NCBI RefSeq assembly: GCF_019393635.1
Contig: NC_057867.1
Location: forward strand, 62,503,492-62,567,491
Direction of reading: 5' to 3'
From: Dromiciops gliroides
Taxonomy: Eukaryota > Chordata > Mammalia > Microbiotheria > Microbiotheriidae
Length of the DNA stretch: 64,000 bases
In this document: in pieces, positions 34,387 to 45,987 of the stretch
Layout of the letters: each line of letters begins with the position of its first letter
Position numbering within the stretch: position 1 is the first letter of the stretch
Program-made: the position numbers and the translations under genes
The notes under the pieces: generated by a model
Seen by the model: the letters and a program-made list of their open reading frames with translations, nothing else
What the model was told of the DNA's origin: nothing
Database searches by the model: none

Positions 34387-34541
34387 TTTTTTTTTTTTTT
34401 TTTTTTTGCAGGGCAATGGAGGTTGTGACTTGCCCAGGGTCACACAGCTAGTAAGTGCTAAGTGTCTGAGGCCAGTTTTGAACTCAGGTACTCCTGAATC
34501 CAGGGCTGGTGCTTTATCCACTGCGCCACCTAGCCGCCCCC
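34387..34541 (-). mobile_element. Short marsupial SINE, minus strand
   Basis: A long T-run (A-tail), then 'gacttgcccagggtcacaca', 'ttgaactcaggtactcctga' and 'gcgccacctagccgccccc'. Imperfect flanking repeat ggttata on both sides. Confidence 0.93.
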
Positions 34542-34769
34542 GGTTATAAACTCTTGTGGTGACTTTGAGCTCCATGCACTTGTTGTTTGTGGGTTTGAAA
34601 GTCTTAGCCTAGGAGCGTGTATTGCTAAGGCCCTTGTTCACCTCTGCTGGGGTATAGGCTTCAGTGTTAGTGGCCCAAATCTTCTTTAGTCCTTTTTTGT
34701 TATGCCTCTTGGGAATTTGGGGTTAACATCCTTCAGACATGCATATCTCTGTGACTTGGACTTCTTTTT

Positions 34770-36640
34770 ATGTTTGCTTTTGCTTAATTTTTATTATTTT
34801 TCTAATTAATAAGTATTTTTCTTCCTTCTCCCCCCCCCCATTTTAACAACCAAAAAAAGAAAACCCAAATAACAAATATGCATACTCAAACAAAGAAAAA
34901 TCCCTTATTGGCCATTCTGCATTTTGAATCACATCACCTCAGTCAGGAGGTGGGTACCATCACTGGTTCTCTGGAATGCTGGTTTGTCATTGTATTTCTT
35001 AGTCTTTCAAAGTCGTTTGCCTTTACAATGTGGTTGTCATTATAAAAATTGTTCTCTTGATTCTGTTCACATTGCATCAGTTCATACAGATCTGCCCAAT
35101 TTTCTCTGAAACTGTCCATTTCATCATTTCTATTGTACAGTTCATTATATTCGTATACCATAATTCATTTGGCCTTTCCCCAAAAGCTGGACACCTCCTT
35201 TGCTTCCAGTTTTTTGCTACTATGAAAAGAGCCAGTATCTTTGTTTTCTTTGGGATAAATGCCTAGTAGTGGTATCATTGGGTCAAAGAGTATGCACAAT
35301 TTAATGACTTTTGGAGCATAATTCCAAATTGTTTTTAGAGTGACTGGACACAGCTCTCCCAACCAGAAATATGTGTGCCTATTTTCGCACAGCCCCTCTA
35401 GCATTTGCCATTTTTGCCAATCTGATGAGTGTGAGATTGAGGCTAAGAGTTGCATTCTTTAATTTTCATTTCTCTAATTTCTATTGATTTAGAGCATTTT
35501 TCTTGTGTCTCTTGCTAGCTTGGATTTCTTCCTTCAAAAACTCCCCGTTCATATCATTTGACCATTTATCTAGTGGGAAATGACTCTTGTTCTTACAGAT
35601 TTGGACTAGTTGCTTATATACTAAAATAATCAGATTGATGCTGGGTCTTTTTTTAATTGATCTTATTTATAGTTCATTGATTTTGTCCTGTAATTGTCTA
35701 AGTCATGGTTCTTTATCTCTGAACTTTAGTTCAGGAATTCAGCTGGCCCATAATGAGTTAAGTTTAGACATTCAGTTCTCCTGATCATCATTTTCCTATT
35801 GTTGTGTCAATCTCTTAAATCTCTTACCCTTGAAGGAGGCAGGTGGACACCAGGGATCTGGTCTAGGATCTTTGTACCATCCAACTATCCTTCAAGGATG
35901 TCTGGTTTGTTATGCAGAGAAGCCTGGTCCATTATCTCTAGCCTTGCAGGTGGACTCAAACAATGAACATTTCTTAGTCACAGGAGGGAAGGAAGGGATT
36001 GTTGCTAGCCCCTTATTCCCAATTCCCAACCAATCATATTGTCCCCCATGCCTCAGCTCTGTAACCAGTCATATTGGTTTTGCCATTCATGATGTTGAGC
36101 TCTTTTAACCAATCATAACTTGTGCCCTGCCTGTAAAGTCCTCTTCTTTGTTCTGTCCTCCCCAAAACTATAAAAGGGAGTCACCCCCCTTATAGGGGTC
36201 TTAGTTTTGCTGGGGAAGCTGAAATCCTATTTATCAATAAATTTCCTCTTTACTAATAAATTGATAATACTCAGAACTTTGTGCCTCAGTCCACCTCAGT
36301 TTTAACTATTATAGGACCTTGGATATGAGACCTTTATCAGATAAACTTGCTGCAAATATTTTCTTCCAGTTACCCATTTCCCTTCTAATTTTAACTGCAT
36401 TGGTTTTGTTTGTACAAGTTTTTTTTTTAATTTATGTAATCAGATTTGTCCATTTTATCTCCTGTGATGCTCTCCGTCATAAACTCTTTCCCTTTCTGTA
36501 GATCAGAGAGGTAAATTCTTCCTTGCTCCTTGAATTTCCTTATGATGTCACCTTTTATAACTAAGTCATGTATCCATTTAGAGCTAATCTCGATATAGAA
36601 TGTGAGATGTTTCACTTTGGTGTCTTGACACTGTTTCAGT
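34770..36640 (-). mobile_element. L1 3' half, minus strand, split by an LTR
   Basis: 3' UTR (34770-35010), ORF2 C-terminal region (for example 'cctttccccaaaagctggac' near 35175) and, beyond the inserted sequence, ORF2 at 36310-36640 ('gagacctttatcagataaac', 'aacccattttatctcctgtg' type text). The break falls at the same place where intact copies read through (compare about 55860-55880). Confidence 0.8.
35630..36305 (+). mobile_element. Probable solo LTR (endogenous retrovirus-like)
   Basis: About 0.68 kb interrupting the L1 and belonging to no other family here. Read on the + strand it has an LTR-like layout: CCAAT-type motifs (aaccaatcat), a tataaaaggg box near 36170, AATAAA signals at about 36236 and 36256, and a plausible CA end after 'cagtccacctca'. 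No internal coding region flanks it, so it would be a solo LTR, old enough that I cannot see a clean target duplication. Younger than the L1 it sits in. Confidence 0.6.
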
Positions 36641-37164
36641 CATTTGCGAGTGTAGTTCTTGAACTTTTGCAAGTACTTTGATAGAAATCAGTAGGGTACA
36701 CATAGGCAGATGTTCCCACACCACACTGTACATATATAACCCAGTCCTATATCTTGAACAACTTTGTCATTGGTCACAAGCATTTCTGTGACTAAATTTG
36801 TCCAAGACCCTCAGCAATATAGGAAAAGTTTAAATAATCCAAAGCACATTACTTACTGCTTCAGAATCTTCTTGCTTTTGGCCAAAAGTAGTCGTGTCTA
36901 ATAGAACTGGGATTTTCAAAATCAACCATAAAGATCAGTAAGAGACAAAATGGGAGTGAGTTTCTGAGTGTAAGAAAAGATCATAGGTTCGAGGTGAGTG
37001 CATAGAATCTGTCCCATGGGTCATGTCATCAGCCGAAAACCAAAGAAATCCCTCAGTTTTACAGATGACAAAGTGGAGGCCCAAAGACTTAAAATGCTTC
37101 GCCTGAGATTGCAGCTGAACCAATAGTACATCACAGTCTCTGTTTTTTCAACTTTTGTACATGA
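36641..37164. other. Intron 1 stretch without clear elements
   Basis: Mostly unique-looking. 37030-37120 ('cagttttacagatgacaaag') may be a degraded reverse MIR. Confidence 0.5.
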
Positions 37165-37375
37165 CACAAAAGAAAGAGCTCTGCATTAGCAGTCAGAGGG
37201 TTCAAATCTGGCAGTATCACGCTAGCTGTGTGATATTCCATGAGTCGTAACTTCTCTGGGCTTGATTTTACATTTCATTTCTATTTCTCTGGGCTTCTTA
37301 TAAAATGAAAGGGTTAGTTAGATTATCTCTGTGAGTCCATTCAGCTCTAAATATTTGATCCTGTGATATGGTCTG
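37165..37375 (+). mobile_element. MIR SINE
   Basis: 'gcattagcagtcagagggtt', 'ctagctgtgtgatattccat' and 'attatctctgtgagtccatt' in the MIR order, with a short internal duplication of the 'tctctgggctt' segment. Confidence 0.75.
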
Positions 37376-37943
37376 GCAGAGCTCTAGGTTTGGCCTTTTA
37401 TTTTATTTTATTTTTAGGAAACCAGTATAATTAAATCTTAGTTTTTAATATGCATATTCGTTACGGACTTTATCTCTTCTCTTACTATTTTCAAGTAGAT
37501 ACTAGTTAAAGTTATCCCCAAGAAACTTCTGGCATACTTCTGGGTGCTTGGGGCCAAATTAACGGTAATAGATTAAGAAGTCCTCTGTTAGGAACTCTAC
37601 AAGAACAGGTACACAGGATGAGTTTAATATTATCTGCTTTTGATCATGGTAATGAGCATGCTTTAGAAGAAGGTAGCTGGGAAGACTTGTTTCAGCTTTG
37701 GAAAAGGTGAAATGGACCATGTCAGGATTACTTTTGCTTATCCTAGTTGACAAAACTTTTGAAATGATTGCATCTAAAATCACCAACCTAGGTGATTATC
37801 GGATTCAGTGTGTTAATCAATGAGGTAGCCAGGGCCTACATGAGCAAGAGCTATTAGTTCTTGGGGAAAGAATAGACTAGAACCAAAGCTGTCTATGGTA
37901 GTTATAAACTTAGTCCTTGTAGTTTTGCAGTTGGACAGACATC

Positions 37944-38092
37944 GTTTTTTTTTTTAGTGAGGCAATTGGGGTTAGGTGACTTGCCCAGGGTCACACAGCT
38001 AGTAAGTGTTAAGTGTCTGAGGCCAGATTTGAACTCAGGTACTCCTGACTCCAGGGCCGGTGCTCTATCCACTGCGCCACCTAGCTGCCCCC
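37944..38092 (-). mobile_element. Short marsupial SINE, minus strand
   Basis: Full-length reverse copy. Perfect 12-bp duplication tggacagacatc at 37932-37943 and 38093-38104. Confidence 0.96.
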
Positions 38093-38396
38093 TGGACAGA
38101 CATCATTTTGACAGGATATAGACTAATGATGTTGTCTGTAGGTTAGAAGCATAATCTTATAATAAGGGAGATAGTACACTATTCTTTTCCATAGCTGGAG
38201 AATGTTCTTTTTCATTTAGAAACAATCTACTGTGATAGGTCAGAGAAAAATGTGTAAAATGAAACAATTTATCATTGTTAATTTTGATAGTTGGTATTTT
38301 GTTTTTTGAAAAAGCTAAAGGCCAGAAAAAAGTAGAAATAAATGAGTATTGACACATCATAAAATGTTTTCCAAAATGGTGGAAATATTAACACCT

Positions 38397-38430
38397 TTTC
38401 CCTGCTTTCCCTGCTTTCCCTGCTTTCCCA
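38397..38430. repeat. Short tandem repeat, 9-bp unit
   Basis: About 3.5 units of ctgctttcc. 38105-38990 is otherwise AT-rich intron with nothing recognised. Confidence 0.85.
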
Positions 38431-39445
38431 AATTACTTTTGTTGGGGAGAAAAAACATTAAAGCTTATTTTAAATTTGCTTGCCATCTTAGGTGGCTTAA
38501 TAAATCTGAAAACGTTGTTTATACAGTGTCACAAAGTATTATGTAACTTAAGTGCTGCAAATCAGCATAAGCTCATACAGTTAATTATGGGTTAACTGTC
38601 ATTTCAATTATAGAATGGAACTCTCATTTAATTGGCATTTTTTTCAAGGATAGAAACAGCAAGCTCAGGAAGAGACAGCTTCAGATATGACTTGAAATTC
38701 TTTGATGCTCAACAAAAAAGTTGAGACAAAAGAAAAAACTTTCAGAAATCACCTGGAGAGGTTTTACTTATTTTTCAAATTTCGTGCTATTCAAAGAGAC
38801 TTTAGGTATAATAGTATTCTTGAATTTAGCATCCACTTCACTGTAAAGTGGAAAAACAAGGGGAAAGTACCTTTATGTTTGGCCACAAACAGTTCTCAAG
38901 GTAAAATAAAAACCTAGCGAATTAAAATTCAGTGCATGTGATTAAGAGAAATACAATTCCCCTTTGCCCATATAGGCATGCCTCTTTTACAGTTGTCCCA
39001 ACCAAATCTTTTCACAATAACTCTATTAATATGTTACAATCAAGACCTCTTTAGTCCTTGAGCCAGCCCCAGGAGACCAGCCCAGCTCACCCCTGTTGAT
39101 CAATTTGAGTCTTTGTTTTTCTCTTGTGTTATTAAATATTGCCAAGCAATGTTAGACACTTAGAAGGGCCAAGCCTTCCCTAGTAGTGGCCCTATTCACA
39201 ATAAAGAGGCACCAACTTGATTATTGATTGTTTCCCCTTCTGGAACACAAGAAAGAAGAGAAAAATAATGAAGTTTTAAAAAGCTCTTAGCCCAACTTGT
39301 GCAAGTTCAAAGCCACTTCCATTGGTTACCCAACTCCTTTAGTCTCTTGAAGAAGAGAGGTCAGGGATTTGGCTACTAGAAAACTCCTCCCCCACTCCCC
39401 CTTCCTATTTTCCCATCCTCTAGCTCTGATCATTTACCTTTCCCT

Positions 39446-40263
39446 CTCTACATGTTGTACTAGAGCTCAGTACTTTCCTGTTGACCTGTTTCTCTAGGGA
39501 GATGGTTTTTACCTTCCTGAGCTGTGGACTAATTTTTTGTAGTTTTAGAGAAAAGAGAGGGACAGGAAAGAGAAGCTTTCATTTTCTCTCTTTCTCTTTC
39601 TCTTTCTCTTAGAGAAACAGAAGGGAGGAGGAGGGGGGATGAGAAGGGAGAGGAAGAGGAAAGGAAAGGGGGGAGAAGGGGAGGGAGAAACTGTTTTTTT
39701 CCAAAAACAAAGAAGGCAGAGTAAAAGAAAAAGCAAGAGAGTCTTTAAAAGGAGTAACTTGCTCTGTTTCTCTTAGCAAAAAGGAAAGTAACTTTAGAGA
39801 GAGAAAGAACAGAAAAAAATTTTCTCTGAGAAAAGCAGGAAAAAAGAGGAAAGAGAAGAACTCTTTTTTCAATCACAGAGAGAATGCAAAAGTTTAACTT
39901 TTCCTGTTTCTTTTAGAAAAAGAAAGAAAGGAAGAAAGAGAAAGAAAGAAGAGAAAAAAGTAGGGGAACAACTTAAGAAAAAGCTAGAAACCCTTTCATT
40001 TTTTGTTTCTCTAAGAGAAACTGAGAAAAGAGGAAAAGAGAAAGAAGGAATAAAGGAAAGGACAGGAAGAGGAATCGGGGAGGAATAGAATAAATTTCTC
40101 TTTATCTCCTCTTCCTCTTCTCATCGAAGCCTCTTCCTCTACTCATTTCTCTTTTCTCTTCCACATTTTGTACTTGGGCCCAGTCCTTTTCTGTTGCCTT
40201 GTTCCTCTTTTGAAATGGATTCCACCTTCCCTAGCTATGGACAAATTTTGGTAGTTGAGAAAC
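39446..40263. repeat. GA-rich block between two ~110-bp direct repeats
   Basis: 39446-39551 and 40157-40263 are similar in the same orientation (both run from a 'gttgtac/ttgtact' block through 'ccttcct/ccttccc', 'agctgtggac/agctatggac' and 'ttttgtagtttt/ttggtagttgag'). Between them lies about 600 bp of purine-rich low-complexity DNA with scattered 'tctctaagagaaac'-type short palindromes. The flanks 38990-39445 and 40264-40730 include AATAAA-containing stretches and are not assigned; the whole may be one old retroelement or a local duplication. Confidence 0.6.
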
Positions 40264-40880
40264 AATGGCCAGATTCATGAGGGTTGTCATTTCTAGCCAG
40301 ATCTTCAGCTAGAGGTTAGGAGATTCAAGAGAGAGTCCCTCTTCCCATGATGTCATGAGAGTCTTTGCTGCTTGTCTTCTTGCCAGCCTTTAACCCTCTT
40401 GACTACCTCAGGGACCCCTCTAATGACTTGGTTTGTCAGGTTTCCAAGCTGCAGGTCTGTTTGCATATCCAAGTAGCCTACCCTCATTATACTGTACTTC
40501 CAAGTCTGTAATGACCTATTTTAAGCTTTTATTTATGGTCTAAATTTTGGCTGTCTAATTTATCGATTATTTTTTTTTAATCAGTTCCTTGGTCAGGTCT
40601 TGATCAGACTTTCATATGTTGTTTGTTCGATCAATAAATGTAAGAAGCTTCTTTTCTGGTCTTTTGGGGACAGCAAAAATAGCTGTGGTGCAGCCAAGCT
40701 GTCTTTATTCTATCCCTGCATTTGAAAACATACAGTAGATGGAGCTGCTCCTCTCATGAGAACTGAACCAATACAATTGAAACTTGTTTTTTTTATTCTG
40801 TGATGCAGACTTTATTTAAAGGTCATATTGATCTAAAAAAAAAAAACAAAACCCAAAGCACAACTTAAAAAGTCATACTG

Positions 40881-41021
40881 GGGACAGCTAGGTGGCGCAG
40901 TGGATAAAGCACCGACCCTGGATTCAGGAGGACCTGAGTTCAAATCCAGCCTCAGACACTTGACGCTTACTAGCTGTGTGACTCTGGGCAAGTCACTTAA
41001 CCCTCATTGCCCCACCAAAAA
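40881..41021 (+). mobile_element. Short marsupial SINE
   Basis: Near-consensus copy; flanking duplication aaaaagtcatactg (40867-40880, repeated ending at 41035). Confidence 0.94.
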
Positions 41022-41224
41022 AAAAAGTCATACTGCATCCCTCCTAAAAATAAGTCCTCTGGCACTAACTAAATTGTGAGGAATGTATATATAAATTCTA
41101 TAAAAGAATAGATTTTTTTCAAGGAAAAATTTATTAAATCATATTTTCCTGAGAAATTTAAACTGATTTAAATCAAACCCATTCTACTTTTAAAATCTTT
41201 TAACCTGAAGAATAAATATATCAT

Positions 41225-42110
41225 ATTAAATTCTTTGAAAATTTTATTGATCTATTTTACTTTTAATATTTCCTACATTTCCCAATATATCTATTCCCCC
41301 ACTCCAAGAGAGCCATTCTTTATAATAGTTCAGCAAAACTCACCAACACACTGAAAAAGTCAGACATGTATACTGTTTCACACCCATAGTCCCCACCTCT
41401 GCAAAGAAAAGGAGGCGCTACTATTTCTTTTCTCTTCTTGGGAATCAATCTTAGTCATTGTAACTTTGTGACATTCAGTTATAATTAATTTGTTGTTTTT
41501 CCAATTTGCATTATTGTAGTCCTGTCTGTTGTTTTTCTAGTTTTCCTCATTTTGCTTTGTATCAGTTCATGTCTTCTGATACTTCTCTGTATCCAACATA
41601 GTCATAATTTCTTACAGTTCACTAATTTTTCATTACATTTCCGTTATACAAAGTACCACAACTTGTTTGACCATTCCCCACTTGTTGGGCACCTACTTTT
41701 CTTTCCATTTCTTTGGCACTACAAAAAGTGCTGCTGTATTTTGGTGTATATGGGGCCTTTCATTTTATCATGGACCTCCTCGGTGTATATACCTAGCAAT
41801 GGGATCTCTGGGGGAAAAGCTATGGTTATTTTAGTCACATTCTTAGCATAATTCAAAATTGCTTTCCAGAATTTTTGGACCAATTCATGGTTCGCTAATG
41901 ATATGTTAGTGTGTCTTTTTTTCTGCAATTATCCAACATTGATTCTTCCCTTCTTTTTTCAGCTGTGTTAATTTTCTGGATCTGAAGTGAAATCTTAGAG
42001 TTGTTTTGATTTGTTTTTTATTAGTGATTTGAAGCAATATGTTTACATCCTAATGGTTTGCAGTTCTTTCAAGATGCATATTAAACGCTTATTTCTTCTT
42101 TAATGCCCTA
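41225..42110 (-). mobile_element. L1 3' end of another subfamily, minus strand
   Basis: The 3' UTR differs from the young copies but is like the one at 50985 ('cacacccatagtccccacct', 'ctctgcaaagaaaaggagg'). ORF2 C-terminal text follows ('gaccattccccacttgttgg' near 41673). Broken frames. Confidence 0.8.
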
Positions 42111-42449
42111 GTTATTTCACTATTCCATTGGTTTATAAAAATTAGGATATATGGTTTCAAGGCCTGATAAAAATGTTTCTCAGATACGTGTTTCAGATAG
42201 TACTTTACAGTACTGTACAACTGTGAGTAAAACACGGGCTTTTTGAGAATATGCTAAACAATATATGCTGTTTCTTTGGAAAAGAACACTTAGGAAGAGG
42301 TCACTGTAACAAAGTGGGGAAAGTTATTAGCTACAAGATTTAAGTATGCATAATCATGTAGTTATCTCTGGTGCTCAGAATTTGGGTGTCCTTTTTTCTC
42401 TTTCCTCGGCTTCCCACATCCAGTCAGTTACCTCTCCAATATGTCCAGC

Positions 42450-43550
42450 ATTTGTCCCCCTCTTCTTTCCTGTTGTAGCTACTCAGGTGCTAGACCCTTA
42501 ATTACCACTTGGTTGGACTCTTGGAAATAGCCTCCTAATAAGTTTTCCTTCCATTTTCTCCCCCCTTCAATCTATCTTTGCTGTTAGAGCTGCCAAGTTA
42601 CTGTTCCATACAAAGAGATATGGTCAGGTCACTATTTTGCTAAAAACCCTTCAGTGAATCTGTAATGTCTACTGAGTAAAGTTTAGATTGTTTTACCTGG
42701 AGTTCAAAAGTCCTCCAAAATCTTTGACTGGCATTGTATCATGCTGTTCCCTTCCACGTGCTAGTAGTAGACTAGACTACTTGCCCTCCCTTACACTTTA
42801 TGTGTTTTCCCATCTCCATGCTTTGCTCATTTTGTTCCCTTTGCCTGGAACATCCTTCCCACTCAGGCTGTTAAATTTTTACACATCCTTTAAGCCCAAC
42901 TAAGCTTTTTTTTTTTTTAATGTATAAGGTATTTTATTTTTTCCGTTACATGTAAAGATAGTTCTCAACTTTTGTTTATACAAGCTTTCCAATTTCAGAT
43001 TTTTCTCCCTCCCTCCCCCCTCCCCTAGACAGCAGGTAATCTGATATAGGTTATGTCTATATATCTCTATACATAGATATATAGATATCCAACTAAGCTT
43101 TTCAGGAAGACTCTCCTGATTCTTCTAGTCAAGGATGAGACACTCCACCATACATAGTACTTTGCTTATAATATAGTCATCTCAGGATCATAGATTCAGA
43201 GCAAGAAGGAAAAGTCAAACCATATATAAACCTATATATAAGGAAACTGAGGACCGTAGGTTAAGTACCCTAGCTTTAGTCACAGAAACACTAAGCAGTA
43301 GAGCTGAGATTTGAACTCAGGTCCTCTTGACTCTGTGTGGTGAACTCATATATTATTTGGGGCTGTATTGACTTCTGTATATGTCATCTCCTACTAGACT
43401 ACAACTCCATAAGGGCAAGGACCTCATTTAAACATGATCTCTTTTTTTTCCCATCCCCATCCACTCCCCCCCCCCGCCCCACCCCGCCCCCGCCACCCCA
43501 CACAATACTGTCTCTATATTCTGTGAGAGTTTAACAAATGTGTGTTGCAT
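42450..43550 (+). mobile_element. L2 LINE 3' end, interrupted
   Basis: 'gctgccaagttactgttcca', 'caaaatctttgactggcatt', 'tttgcctggaacatccttcc' and 'actacaactccataagggca' follow the L2 3' order. Interrupted by the young L1 at 42910, a MIR-like piece at 43185-43330 and a C-rich run at 43465-43500. Confidence 0.75.
42910..43088 (-). mobile_element. Very short young L1 insertion
   Basis: Only 179 bp of L1 3' UTR with a T-run. Perfect 14-bp duplication ccaactaagctttt at 42896-42909 and 43089-43102. Nearly identical to 6506-6840 over the shared part. 571 bp upstream of coding exon 2. Confidence 0.96.
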
Positions 43551-43658
43551 TGAATTGGAAAAGAAAGAATATTCCAATTCTAGTTATTATTTATACTTTG
43601 GTTCAATACATAAATTCACATGATACTTAAATGTTGTCTTTCTTGTCAAATCTTCCAG

Positions 43659-43722
43659 TATGGCTTCAGCACCCACACCTAAATATAACTCCCGCTCCCT
43701 GGAGAATGATTCTATTAGGAGG
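43659..43722 (+). CDS. MTM1: MTM1 exon 2 (first coding exon)
   Basis: Encodes the N-terminus of myotubularin, a phosphatase that removes the 3-phosphate from PtdIns3P and PtdIns(3,5)P2 on endosomes; human mutations cause X-linked centronuclear myopathy. The acceptor is a pyrimidine-rich tract ending tcttccag (43651-43658); one UTR base, then ATG at 43660. 21 codons run to 43722 and the donor is gtaagt at 43723. The peptide begins MASAPTPKYNSRSLEND and ends SIRR, against human MASASTSKYNSHSLENE..SIKR (from memory). Human exon 2 also contributes exactly 63 coding nt. Ends in phase 0. The start is fixed by this match and by G at +4. Confidence 0.95.
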
Positions 43723-43804
43723 GTAAGTATAGCTTCTCTGCTTGTTTTTGTAGTGCGTTCATTAGTCAGTCACTTGTATTTTTCTTCTTTTATTATATTG
43801 AAAT

Positions 43805-44215
43805 GAGACATCCTGGTATGGTAGAAAGAATGGGATTGAAGTCATAAAGACTCAGGTTTAAAACAGGTCTCTAACACATATTAACTGTTTGACCTTGGGC
43901 AAGTCTCTTAAACTCTCTGTGCCTCGGGCAACTCTCTAGGATGATTTGTCTACTAAATTATAGATAACTTTATTGATGGAAGGAACTCTCTAATCTGGTC
44001 ATTGAAATCAGATCTTTCCCTATTTGTTTTTATACTGAAATCACATATGTTATATTTTATGAAGCCCTTTATACTTTTCAAAGCACTTTTCATTAACTGC
44101 TTAAACATTAATAAAAACCCTGTGAGGTAAGTAAGATAGGTACTTCAGCTCCCATTTTACAGATGAAGAAACTGAGACTCAGAAAAGGTTAAGTGATTTG
44201 CCAAAGATGGGTAGA
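43805..44215. mobile_element. MIR fragments, both strands
   Basis: 43805-43965 is a + MIR ('catcctggtatggtagaaag', 'gaccttgggcaagtctctta'). 44090-44215 is a minus-strand MIR 3' half ('cccattttacagatgaagaa', 'actgagactcagaaaagg'). Confidence 0.75.
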
Positions 44216-44269
44216 GTGTTGGATCTTGAGTCTTAAGTTCAAATTTAACCTCAGGTATTTACTATCTAG

Positions 44270-44478
44270 GGCAGCTAGGTGATACCAGACCTGAAGTCAA
44301 GAAGATTCATCTTCCTGAGTTCAGATCTGGCCTCAGACACTTAGTAGCTGTGTGACCCTGGGCAAGTCACTTCACCCTTTTTGCCTCAGATTCCTCACCT
44401 GTGAAATGAGCTGGAGACCACTTCAGTATCTCTGCCAAGAAAACCCCAAATGGGGTCACCAAGAGTCAGAAACAACAG
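44270..44478 (+). mobile_element. RTE-tailed SINE
   Basis: 'gggcagctaggtgatacc', 'ctggcctcagacacttagta', 'gtgaccctgggcaagtcact' and an RTE-like tail shortened in the 'ggagaaggaaatggc' segment ('gagctggagaccacttcagt', 'ctgccaagaaaacccc', 'accaagagtcagaaacaac'). MIR sequence resumes at 44480-44560. Confidence 0.85.
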
Positions 44479-44746
44479 ACTTATTAGCTGTATGACCCTG
44501 GGCAAGTCACTTAACCTCTGCCTACTTTAGTTTCCTCATGTGTAAAATGGGGACACTAATAGCACTTTGCAAACCTTGAAACTCTTTATTATGCTTGTTG
44601 TTCTAACAGTTGGGACTAGAACTCAACTCTTCAGACTCAGAATCTTTAAACAACATTATATGAGGTCAGTGCTAAATTCACACAGTAACCCAGGGAAACA
44701 AACTGTAATTCTTATATAGGGTTACTTGAATATCCTAAAATGGAGG

Positions 44747-44934
44747 TGTCAGATACTCCTGAGTGATTCCTGAACCAAATTAAATTGTAATTGTGAAATA
44801 GTTAACAAAATCCATAAAAATGTAATAAAACATAGATAACATTATGTTTTCAAACTAACTATTCAAGCTGTCAGACGTCCTTGGGATGCCCAGATTGAGG
44901 GCCCGTATTTGCATTTGAGTTTGACGCCACTGTC
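44747..44934. mobile_element. hAT-like short DNA transposon
   Basis: The same family as 18088-18289: start 'ggaggtgtcagatactcc', middle 'aatgtaataaaacatagata' and 'acattatgttttc', end 'gagtttgacgccactg'. The terminal inverted repeats are diverged and no clean 8-bp duplication was found. Confidence 0.65.
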
Positions 44935-44952
44935 AGAAAATATAGGGTGTCC

Positions 44953-45901
44953 TGACACCTATCAGATTGGCTAAAATGACAAAAAAGGAAAATAATAAAT
45001 GTTGGAGAAGCTGTGGGAAAATTGGAACATTAATTCATTGTTGGTGGAGCTGTGAACTGATCCAACCATTCTGGAGAACAATTTGGAATTATGCCCAAAG
45101 GGTGATAAAGCTGTGCATACCCTCTGACCCAGCAATACCACTTTTAGGTCTTTTTCCCAAAGAAATCATGGAAAGGGGAAAGGGACCCACATGTACAAAA
45201 ATATTTATAGCTGCTCTTTTTGTGGTGGCAAGGAATTGGAAATTGAGGGGGTGCCCATCAATTGGGGAATGGCTGGACAAGTTGTGGTATATGAATACAA
45301 TGGAATACTATTGTGCTGTAAGAAATGATGAGCAGGAGGAGTTCAGAGAAACCTGGAGGGTTTTACATGAGCTGATGATGAGTGAGATGAGCAGAACCAG
45401 AAGAACATTGTACACAGTATCATCAACATTGAGTGTTGATCTACTGTGATGGACTATATTCTTCTCACCAATGCAATGGTACAGAAGAGTTCCAGGGAAC
45501 TCATGATAGAAGAGGATCTCCAAATCCAAGAAAAAAAAAGAACTGTGGAGTATAGATGCTGAATGAACCATACTATTTCTTTTGTTTTTGGTGCTGTTGT
45601 TTTATTTCTATTTTGAGGTTTTTCATCATTGCTCTGATTTTTTCTCTTATAACATGACTAATGCAGAAATAGGATTAATGTTATTATGTGTATATAGATA
45701 TATCTATATGTATATGTATATAGATATATAGATATAACCTATATCAGATTACCTGCTGTCTAGGGGAGGGGGGAGGGAGGGGAGGGAGGGGGAAAATCTG
45801 AAATTGTAAAGCTCGTATGAACAAAAGTTGAGAACTATCTTTACATGTAACGGAAAAAATAAAATACCTTATATGTTAAAAAAAAAGAAAGAAAGAAAGA
45901 A
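44953..45901 (+). mobile_element. 5'-truncated L1, plus strand, fairly young
   Basis: The only sense-oriented L1 copy here. Perfect 18-bp duplication agaaaatatagggtgtcc at 44935-44952 and 45902-45919. It ends with 3' UTR, the G-rich tract at about 45767-45793, 'cggaaaaaataaaatacctt' and a (gaaa)n tail. 44967-45449 keeps an open 160-codon ORF2 C-terminal frame (…RSCGKIGTLIHCWWSCELIQ…), the conserved region at the end of L1 ORF2. It inserted into the left end of the mariner-type element at 45910. Confidence 0.95.
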
Positions 45902-45909
45902 AGAAAATA

Positions 45910-45987
45910 TAGGGTGTCCCAAAAATCTTATTGCAGTTTAAAGCTTTTAATAGCTTAAAACTGCATTAGGACTTTTGGGACACCCTG
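45910..45987. mobile_element. Mariner-type palindromic MITE
   Basis: About 78 bp, nearly a perfect palindrome: the 38-nt arms agree at 33 positions and begin agggtgtcccaaaa. TA dinucleotides flank it (45908-45909 and 45988-45989), as expected for Tc1/mariner target sites. The organisation is like human MADE1, the source of the mir-548 family. Transcribed with MTM1 intron 2 it would fold into one long hairpin. Confidence 0.85.

Noticed and set aside
38397-38430. Tandem repeat as a CRISPR-like array
   Set aside because: Units are contiguous 9-mers without spacers, in a vertebrate intron.
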